A DNA stretch of 64,000 nt, from NCBI GenBank assembly GCA_016711605.1, contig JADJSS010000044.1, positions 124,001 through 188,000 of the forward strand, given 5' to 3'. The notes below the pieces were generated by a model. That model saw only the letters and a program-made list of their open reading frames with translations, was not told the origin of the DNA and did not search any database. The stretch comes from Saprospirales bacterium (GTDB lineage Bacteria > Bacteroidota > Bacteroidia > Chitinophagales > JADIYW01). Of this stretch, positions 57,748 to 64,000 are shown in pieces. The position numbers and the translations under genes were made by a program. Positions within the stretch are counted from its first letter, which is position 1; each line of letters opens with the position of its first letter.

Positions 57748-59236
57748 CTACAATTTTTGCTGATAAAACACTTAATGGAATGCCACCACCTGGATGCACG
57801 CTGCCACCACAAAAATACAAACCTTTTATTTTACTGCTAAAATTAGAATGGCGCAAAAATGCAGCAAATTTATTGTTCGAACTATTTCCGTACAACGAAC
57901 CTTGCCACGATAAATTTCTGGTTTCAATAATTCGAGGTTCCAAAATGTCTTCTACTTCAATTAATGATTCAATATCTTCGTTTAGAATTCTGCTCAATTT
58001 AGCAATAATATTTTTTCGTGCATTTTTTATTAAGGTGTCCCAATCTTGACCAGTATGTGGTGGTGTATTAATCATTACAAACCAATTTTCACAACCTTTT
58101 GGCGCGTCATCTTTTTCGTATTTTGATGAAATATTAATATAAATAGTTAAATCTTCTGCTAAACTTTGTTGTTTAAAAAATCTATCAAATTCGTGTTTAT
58201 AATCTTTACTGAAAAAGATATTATGCAAACCTAATTCAGGAAATTCTTTTTTTATTCCAAGATAAAAAACCATAGCTGACAATGCTCTTGGCTGATTTAA
58301 TGTTTTTTCTGGATGCTTTTCGTTAGGCAATAATTTACGATATGTATAAGCAACATCCATATTGCTAATCACCAAATCAACTGGTAAAAATTCAGATTTC
58401 GCAACGTCTATATGTTTGTTGTCTTCTCGTTTTACTTCATTAAAACTTAAGCCAATTACTTTTTTCTTTTCTACTTTTATTTCATTCACTTTTGTATTGA
58501 AATGAAAGTGCACACCGAGCTCAACTGCTAAATTATATACTGAACGAGAAATAGAAACCATGCCTCCTTTTGGAAAAAACGCGCCTACATTATGTTCCAA
58601 ATGTGGAATTACATTTAATGTTCCTGGTGCTTCGTATGGATTAGAACCATTGTAAGTGGCAAAGCGGTCAAAATACTGCACCAATTTTGCATCCTTAAAT
58701 TTTTTATGATTGATGTCGTGCATCGTCGTAAATAAATTCAATGTTTTTAGATTGGCACTGATTTTCATTAAATCAATAAATGAAAAATTCTCGTAATGAT
58801 GAATGGATTGATGCAAAAAAGTTTCAGCAGTTAATTCATATAATTTTTTACTGTTTTCGAAATGATGTAAAATATCTTTTTTATTTCCATTTAATTGAAC
58901 AGCCATTTCATCAGCTGATTTTTCAGCACTTGCATGGGTTTTATAACGCGTACCATCTTCATAAAAATAATGCGTAATTGGATCTAATTTTTGATATGGA
59001 CAATAATCAGAAAATTTTTTGCCTACAGTTGCAAATAAATCTTCAAAATATTCAGGCATCGTAAATAAACTTGGTCCAGCATCAAAACGATAATTTCCGA
59101 TAGAAATTTCACATAATTTTCCACCTGGATAGCCATTTGCTTCAAACACGTGTACTTCATAACCGCGCGCTGCCATACGAACTGCACTTGATAAACCAGC
59201 AATTCCACTTCCAATTATTCCAACTTTTTTCTTCAT
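57725..59236 (-). CDS. crtD: CrtD-like carotenoid 3,4-desaturase (FAD)
   Basis: 503 residues of the CrtI/CrtD amine-oxidase-like family. FAD fold VGIIGSGIAGLSSAVRMA at 5-22 and FRFDAGPSLFTMPEYFEDLF near 49-68. FFPKGGMVSISRSVYNLA near 226-243 and the C-terminal GLYFCGGSVHPGGGIPLSVLSAK are typical. I prefer CrtD over CrtI because a second, distinct desaturase gene (59404) sits in the divergent crtI-crtB transcript and this one is next to cruF. Which substrate it uses cannot be proven here. First gene of the minus-strand operon. Confidence 0.8.
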   Translation of the reverse strand: MKKKVGIIGSGIAGLSSAVRMAARGYEVHVFEANGYPGGKLCEISIGNYRFDAGPSLFTMPEYFEDLFATVGKKFSDYCPYQKLDPITHYFYEDGTRYKTHASAEKSADEMAVQLNGNKKDILHHFENSKKLYELTAETFLHQSIHHYENFSFIDLMKISANLKTLNLFTTMHDINHKKFKDAKLVQYFDRFATYNGSNPYEAPGTLNVIPHLEHNVGAFFPKGGMVSISRSVYNLAVELGVHFHFNTKVNEIKVEKKKVIGLSFNEVKREDNKHIDVAKSEFLPVDLVISNMDVAYTYRKLLPNEKHPEKTLNQPRALSAMVFYLGIKKEFPELGLHNIFFSKDYKHEFDRFFKQQSLAEDLTIYINISSKYEKDDAPKGCENWFVMINTPPHTGQDWDTLIKNARKNIIAKLSRILNEDIESLIEVEDILEPRIIETRNLSWQGSLYGNSSNNKFAAFLRHSNFSSKIKGLYFCGGSVHPGGGIPLSVLSAKIVDDLIPKK

Positions 59237-59403
59237 AATTACAAAATAAACTAATTAAGTGCCATTTTGTTTAATAAACATTTAAAAAAATTATCTTTTA
59301 TCAAACATCTATCAAAAATATTCAACAATTAACCAACAAAGTTTCAGTATCTTAAACAATAAGTCTTAATTTGTGTTGATAGATACATAAATTTTATTTT
59401 TTT

Positions 59404-60882
59404 GTGAGTAAGAAGGTTTTAATAATTGGATCCGGTTTAGGAAGTTTAGCAACAGCATTGCGTTTAACAAAGCATGGTTATCAGGTTGAAATAGTTGAAA
59501 AACATCATCAAGCAGGTGGACGATTAAATCAATTAAAAAAAGATGGTTTTACATTTGATGTTGGTCCTTCATTTTTTAGTATGAGCTATGAATTTACAGA
59601 ATTGTTTGAATATTGCAATATTCCAAATCCATTGCAAATGAACGAACTCAATCCTGTTTACACCGTTTATTTTGCAGACAAAAAAGATCCTTATTTTATT
59701 TACAAAGAACTCGATAAATTAGCACAGGAATTTTCAAAAATTGAAGAAAATTTTGAAGAAAAAGCAAAGAAATACTTAAAAAAAGCAGCAGAAATCTTTC
59801 ACGACACAGAACATGTCATCATCAAAAGAAATTACGATAATTTATTTCAATATGCAGTTTCATTAGCAACGGTTCCAATGAAACATTCGCCATTGTTGGT
59901 CCGTTCGATGTGGACACAATTAGAGCGTCATTTTGATTCGAATGATGTGAAAGTAATTTTTTCACTGGTTGCATTTTTTTTAGGTTCTACACCATTTGAC
60001 ACACCAGCCGTTTATAGTTTATTAAATTATACTGAACTACAACACGATGGCTATTGGAACATTAAAGGTGGTATGTATAAAATAGTAGAAGAAATACAAA
60101 AAATACTTATTAATCGTGATGTAAAATTTCATTTTAATACCGAAATTGTAGATATTAAAACTAGTGAAAAAAATATAGATTATTTTGTCGACCAAAATGG
60201 CAAACAATGGAATGCAGATATTTATGTTTGCAACTCTGATGCTGCTGCATTTCGCGGACAAATTTTAAAACGAAAAAAATTCTCTAAACCAAAGTTAGAT
60301 AAGAAACATTGGACGTTGGCGCCATTTACAATTTATTTAGGTGTGAAAGGAAAAGTAAAAAATTTACATCATCATAATTATTTTTTAGGAACCAATTTTA
60401 AAGAATATGCAGATAATATTTTTAAACTTTCTGTCAATCCTGAAAAACCTTATTATTATGTAAACGTTTCTTCAAAATCTAATGAAGAATGTGCACCTGA
60501 AGGTTGTGAAAATATATTTATACTTTGTCCAGTTCCTGACCGTCGTTACAAACATGACTGGAGCGACCGCGAAGAATTGGCTGCTAATATTTTAAAAGAT
60601 TTATCCAAAAGAATTGATTTTGACTTGATAGAAAACACCGTTTCAAAAACAATTTATGCACCAGATGATTGGGAAAAAATGTTCAATTTGTATCAAGGTT
60701 CTGGCTTAGGATTGGCACATGGTTTGAATCAAGTTGCAGCTATGCGACCAAAAAATAAAGACGAAAAATTAGACAATTTATATTACGTTGGCGCAAGCAC
60801 TATTCCAGGAACTGGCTTGCCAATTGTAGTAATCGGATCAAAATTAGTAACAGAAAGAATTTTAGAAGATGGAAAAAGATAG
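59404..60882 (+). CDS. crtI: Phytoene desaturase
   Basis: 492 residues. GTG start. FAD fold VLIIGSGLGSLATALRLTKHGYQV at 5-28 and FTFDVGPSFFSMSYEF near 50-65. C-terminal NLYYVGASTIPGTGLPIVVIGSKL is the usual CrtI end. It converts phytoene to lycopene by repeated desaturation. Its 3' end overlaps crtB by 14 bp. The 167-bp gap from the divergent crtD must hold both promoters. Confidence 0.9.
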   Translation: MSKKVLIIGSGLGSLATALRLTKHGYQVEIVEKHHQAGGRLNQLKKDGFTFDVGPSFFSMSYEFTELFEYCNIPNPLQMNELNPVYTVYFADKKDPYFIYKELDKLAQEFSKIEENFEEKAKKYLKKAAEIFHDTEHVIIKRNYDNLFQYAVSLATVPMKHSPLLVRSMWTQLERHFDSNDVKVIFSLVAFFLGSTPFDTPAVYSLLNYTELQHDGYWNIKGGMYKIVEEIQKILINRDVKFHFNTEIVDIKTSEKNIDYFVDQNGKQWNADIYVCNSDAAAFRGQILKRKKFSKPKLDKKHWTLAPFTIYLGVKGKVKNLHHHNYFLGTNFKEYADNIFKLSVNPEKPYYYVNVSSKSNEECAPEGCENIFILCPVPDRRYKHDWSDREELAANILKDLSKRIDFDLIENTVSKTIYAPDDWEKMFNLYQGSGLGLAHGLNQVAAMRPKNKDEKLDNLYYVGASTIPGTGLPIVVIGSKLVTERILEDGKR

Positions 60883-61720
60883 CATCGCATTATATAATCA
60901 AACATGCATGCAATGCAGTGAATTAATTACCAAAAATTATTCCACTTCATTTTCATTAGGCATTCGTGTTTTTGATAAAGAATTCAGAAATCCAATTTAT
61001 GGAATTTATGGTTTTGTTCGCTTTGCTGATGAAATTGTAGATACATTTCATCAACACAACAAAAAAGAATTGCTGGATGATTTTCGCATGGAAACATTTA
61101 AAGCCATCGAACAAAAAATAAGTTTAAATCCAGCGTTACATAGTTTTCAATTAGTAGTAAATGAATTTGAAATTGAACATCAGTTAATCATTGATTTTTT
61201 AGATTCTATGGAAATGGATTTATATAAAACTACTTATGAAAGTAAAGAAATGTATAACAAATATATTTACGGTTCAGCTGAAGTGGTAGGTTTAATGTGC
61301 TTACAAATTTTCAGTAAACGTGATAAAAATTTGTTCGACCAATTAGCGCCTTATGCTAAAAGTTTAGGTGCTGCTTTTCAGAAAATAAATTTCTTACGCG
61401 ATATGAACAGCGATAAAGAAGAACGAGGTCGTGTTTATTTTCCTGGAATTGATTTAACGCATTTTGATGAATCTACCAAACAAGAAATTTTAAAAGATAT
61501 TCAACAAGATTTTGATGAAGCATTGATTGGTATTAAGTTGTTACCAAAAGGTGCTCGACGTGGTGTTTACTTAGCTTACGTTTATTACTTAAATTTATTC
61601 AATAATATTCGTAAAGCATCCATTGAAAAAATATTACAAGAACGAATTCGTGTTAGCGATAAAAGAAAAGCGTATTTATTGATGAATACAATGGTGAAAA
61701 ATCAATTTAATTTGTTGTAA
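60869..61720 (+). CDS. crtB: Phytoene synthase
   Basis: 283 residues. Two Asp-rich motifs of squalene/phytoene synthases: DEIVD at 54-58 (FADEIVD) and NFLRDMNSDKEERGRVYFP near 173-191. It condenses two geranylgeranyl-PP to phytoene. Between them are the TYESKEMYNKYIYGSAEVVGLM and QKINFLRD segments. It overlaps crtI by 14 bp and is followed by the lycopene cyclase gene after nine bases, so crtI-crtB-cyclase is one operon. Confidence 0.93.
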   Translation: MEKDSIALYNQTCMQCSELITKNYSTSFSLGIRVFDKEFRNPIYGIYGFVRFADEIVDTFHQHNKKELLDDFRMETFKAIEQKISLNPALHSFQLVVNEFEIEHQLIIDFLDSMEMDLYKTTYESKEMYNKYIYGSAEVVGLMCLQIFSKRDKNLFDQLAPYAKSLGAAFQKINFLRDMNSDKEERGRVYFPGIDLTHFDESTKQEILKDIQQDFDEALIGIKLLPKGARRGVYLAYVYYLNLFNNIRKASIEKILQERIRVSDKRKAYLLMNTMVKNQFNLL

Positions 61721-61729
61721 TATTGAGTA

Positions 61730-62407
61730 TTGTCTGCAAAATACACATACTTATTTTTAATGCTCGGAACCATAGTTGGCCCAGTTTTATTGAGTTTCGA
61801 TAAACGTGTTTCGTTTTACAAAAAATGGAAATTTTTACCAATTCCATTATTCATCACACTTCTTTATTTTGTAATTTGGGATTCCTATTTCACCAAAATT
61901 GGCATTTGGAATTTTAATGATAATTATATCATCGGTAAGAAAATGCTTGCGTTGCCAATCGAAGAATGGTTGTTTTTTATTTTTGTTCCTTTTGCATGTA
62001 TTTTTATTTATGAATGCACTAATTTTTATATCAAAAAAGATATTTTACAAAACTACGCGTATAAAATAAATGGAATTATTTTGTTGATTATTTCTGTAGT
62101 TGCCATTTTAAATTTTCACAAAACCTATACTGCTTTTAATTTTATTTCTGCTGTCATTTTAATGGCTTACATTCAATTTATTTTGAAACCAACTTGGCTT
62201 GGAAGATTTTATATTGGTTATTTTATCTCACTAATTCCATTTTTTTTAGTGAATGGAATTTTAACCTATTTGCCAGTGGTAACTTATAATAATGCAGAAA
62301 ATTTAGCAATTCGAATTTTCACCATTCCAATAGAAGACACTATTTATTGTTTACTTTTATTATTGATGAATGTAACGATGTATGAATGGCTAAAACAACG
62401 AAAGTAA
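61730..62407 (+). CDS. crtY: Lycopene cyclase (fused CrtYc/CrtYd type)
   Basis: 225 residues with seven membrane helices and two similar halves. Each half ends with a conserved acidic pair: LPIEEW at 75-80 and IPIEDT at 199-204. This is the CrtYcd-type heterodimer-derived lycopene cyclase, not the FAD CrtY/L type. It starts at TTG (61730). It closes one or both ends of lycopene to beta-rings. As it ends the crtI-crtB operon, it supplies the ring-bearing substrate for the CrtU-like enzyme. Confidence 0.88.
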   Translation: MSAKYTYLFLMLGTIVGPVLLSFDKRVSFYKKWKFLPIPLFITLLYFVIWDSYFTKIGIWNFNDNYIIGKKMLALPIEEWLFFIFVPFACIFIYECTNFYIKKDILQNYAYKINGIILLIISVVAILNFHKTYTAFNFISAVILMAYIQFILKPTWLGRFYIGYFISLIPFFLVNGILTYLPVVTYNNAENLAIRIFTIPIEDTIYCLLLLLMNVTMYEWLKQRK

Positions 62408-62418
62408 AGCTAAAACTG

Positions 62419-63198
62419 TCATTCTTTTTTAATAATTATACTTTCGCTTTTATTCATATCTGATTTTAGAATTATTTCTTTCAATACTTTATTGTTTTGT
62501 TTAATAGATATGGATGCAGTATTTGGTGGTTCGGTTCCTAAATTATGTGCAAATAAGATAAGTTCATTCATTCCATTTTTACAAACAACTTTTATTTTTT
62601 TCTGAAGATGTCTAAGAGTATAATTTGCTAAAACTTTTTCTTCGTTCATGTAAAACGAAATGATGTCGCCATCTTCTTTTAAGTTGTCCCAAATACTAAT
62701 TTCTATAGTATCATTTGTCACAAAAACTGTATCCAAAGGCAATACTTTTCTTCCGAAAAAATCATTTTTTCTAAATGTAAATGAAGTCTTTTTATTATAT
62801 TTTTCAAGTGCCGACAAACTAAAACATTCTTCTTTTTGGTCTATAGAAATGCAACTTCCTTCTAAAATCATTTTATTCTTTTTAATTTTGAGATGTTCTT
62901 TTCCCAACACAAAACACAAACTAAAATTAGAATCTACATTTTGTTCCAATATTCTTTTAGTTTGATATTCTAAAATTCCATTTTCTAAAAAACCTTCAAT
63001 ATATACATTCGCATGTCCGATATCTTCTGGAAATTCAACATAACCAATACCAGAAATGCTATCTTTATTTTGAAATAAATCTAATGTTATTTTTGATGAA
63101 TTTAAATGTCCACCAATCCAACGACCAGTAATATCTTGTGCATCCAAACTAAATGTGGTGAATGTTAGTAGTATAATTATGAATGTTCGCACTATCAT
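62419..63198 (-). CDS. Hypothetical exported protein
   Basis: 259 residues from the ATG at 63198, chosen because it gives a signal peptide (MIVRTFIIILLTFTTFSLDAQ); a longer start at 63255 is less likely. The mature protein begins DITGRWIGGHLNSSKITLDLFQNKDSISGIGYVEFP, resembling small beta-sandwich exported proteins. It has a second domain with SIWDNLKEDGDIISFYMNEEKVLANY, then KVVCKNGMNELILFAHNLGTEPPNTASI. No family is assigned. It is convergent with the cyclase gene. Confidence 0.6.
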   Translation of the reverse strand: MIVRTFIIILLTFTTFSLDAQDITGRWIGGHLNSSKITLDLFQNKDSISGIGYVEFPEDIGHANVYIEGFLENGILEYQTKRILEQNVDSNFSLCFVLGKEHLKIKKNKMILEGSCISIDQKEECFSLSALEKYNKKTSFTFRKNDFFGRKVLPLDTVFVTNDTIEISIWDNLKEDGDIISFYMNEEKVLANYTLRHLQKKIKVVCKNGMNELILFAHNLGTEPPNTASISIKQNNKVLKEIILKSDMNKSESIIIKKE

Positions 63199-63298
63199 AT
63201 AAATAATACAAATTAAGTTAGCAAATAAAATTAAGAATTGCAAAACAATAATCACTATTAAAGTTGTGATGATGTATTTTAATGCTGAAAATAAAATG

Positions 63299-63306
63299 TA
63301 AATTTG
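63299..63306 (+). promoter_or_regulatory. -7 promoter box of the CoA-transferase gene
   Basis: TAAATTTG fits TAnnTTTG, 20 bp before the ATG at 63327. Confidence 0.45.
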
Positions 63307-63326
63307 TTACTGAAATTAATTAGAAG

Positions 63327-64000
63327 ATGAACAAAGTAGTTAAAAATGCCGATGAAGCCATTCAAGGTTTAGAAGATAATATGACCATTATTTTAGGTGG
63401 ATTTGGATTGTGTGGAATTCCTGAAAACAGCATTGCTGCATTAGTAAAAAAAGGCGTTAAAGGTTTGACATGCATTTCTAACAATGCTGGTGTTGATGGA
63501 TTTGGTTTAGGATTACTTTTACAACAACATCAGATAAAAAAAATGATTTCATCGTATGTTGGTGAAAATGCAGAATTTGAGCGACAACTATTAAGTGGTG
63601 AATTAGAAGTAGAATTAATTCCACAAGGAACATTGGCTGAACGTTGCAGAGCTGGTGCTGCAGGCATTCCAGCATTTTTTACACCAGCTGGTTATGCAAC
63701 AGAAGTTGCAGATGGAAAAGAAGTGCGTGAATTTCATGGAAAAATGTATGTAATGGAACATTGGCTGAAAGCTGATTTTGCTATAATAAAAGCATGGAAA
63801 GGTGATACGCATGGTAATTTAATATTTAGAAAAACGACAAGAAATTTTAACATGCCAATGGCTGGCGCTGGAAAAATTACCATTGCTGAAGTAGAAGAAT
63901 TAGTACCTGCTGGCGAACTCGATCCAGACCAAATTCATACACCTGGAATTTTTGTAAAAAGAATTTTTCAAGGCGAGAAATTTGAAAAAAGAATTGAACA
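63327..64000 (+). CDS. scoA: 3-oxoacid CoA-transferase subunit A, truncated by the window edge
   Basis: About 224 residues visible, running off the right edge without a stop. It begins [36 protein letters not shown], the ScoA/AtoD start, and continues [63 protein letters not shown] segments and [16 protein letters not shown]. It would pair with a subunit B carrying the catalytic Glu, probably just outside. It transfers CoA between succinyl-CoA and acetoacetate-type acids. Confidence 0.92.
   Translation, partial: MNKVVKNADEAIQGLEDNMTIILGGFGLCGIPENSIAALVKKGVKGLTCISNNAGVDGFGLGLLLQQHQIKKMISSYVGENAEFERQLLSGELEVELIPQGTLAERCRAGAAGIPAFFTPAGYATEVADGKEVREFHGKMYVMEHWLKADFAIIKAWKGDTHGNLIFRKTTRNFNMPMAGAGKITIAEVEELVPAGELDPDQIHTPGIFVKRIFQGEKFEKRIE

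Noticed and set aside
19351..59359. Shared word AGTATCTTAAACAA upstream of the DUF218 gene (19351-19364) and crtI (59346-59359)
   Set aside because: A 14-base match is expected by chance many times in AT-rich DNA of this size, and the distances to the starts differ.
1..64000. tRNA, rRNA, IS elements, prophage
   Set aside because: No cloverleaf, rRNA signature, transposase or phage structural gene could be recognised by eye; tRNAscan-SE and an IS search would confirm.

Overview
The window is AT-rich DNA from a member of the Bacteroidota. Evidence for this: many lipoproteins and exported proteins, three cargo-type proteins with type IX secretion (T9SS) C-terminal domains, a SusC-like TonB-dependent receptor followed by a DUF4249 lipoprotein, YfhO- and LIC11966-type proteins otherwise typical of this phylum, Bacteroidota-type TAnnTTTG promoter boxes instead of strong Shine-Dalgarno sites, and AATTCGTGGC-type palindromic intergenic repeats. 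A class such as Chitinophagia or Sphingobacteriia is plausible but not provable here. I see no rRNA, tRNA, CRISPR array, transposase or prophage.

Layout. 0-12.5 kb: housekeeping genes (NAD-dependent epimerase, CysH, LemA plus two TPM proteins, a possible toxin-antitoxin-like pair, two LEA-type-2 proteins, DUF983, a flippase with an asparagine-synthase-like enzyme, CtlX, RraA). 12.5-19.2 kb: exported proteins (lipoprotein, subtilisin-like T9SS cargo, TonB receptor plus DUF4249, cyclophilin). 19.4-24.3 kb: tandem DUF218 lipoproteins, an S4 RNA-binding protein, a RelE/ParE-type module lying between a 64-bp direct repeat, and acetyl-CoA synthetase. 24.4-33.7 kb: S9 and S41 peptidases, an OmpA protein and several frame-broken genes. 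33.7-48.8 kb: a surface glycan locus (YfhO, two GT2, two GT11 fucosyltransferases, one GT6, a flippase, two FkbM methyltransferases) interrupted by a giant T9SS type-B protein made of 417-bp tandem repeats. 48.9-54.5 kb: a ceramidase-like protein and two exported proteins. 54.5-62.4 kb: a divergent carotenoid cluster. The right edge cuts a 3-oxoacid CoA-transferase subunit A gene.

How genes work together. crtI-crtB-lycopene cyclase (+) make a cyclised carotene. crtD, a CruF-type hydratase, a Rieske oxygenase and a CrtU/CruE-like FAD enzyme (-) would modify it. The CrtU-like/Rieske pair, which would predict an aromatic carotenoid, is the most interesting functional lead. The glycan locus could build a fucosylated, possibly blood-group-like surface sugar.

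Caution. At least a dozen genes are broken by single-base indels, mostly in A/T or G homopolymers, and in both directions. The identical-repeat gene shows these indels directly against its sister repeats. Sequencing or assembly error is the simplest explanation, so genes listed as pseudogenes below may be intact in the organism.
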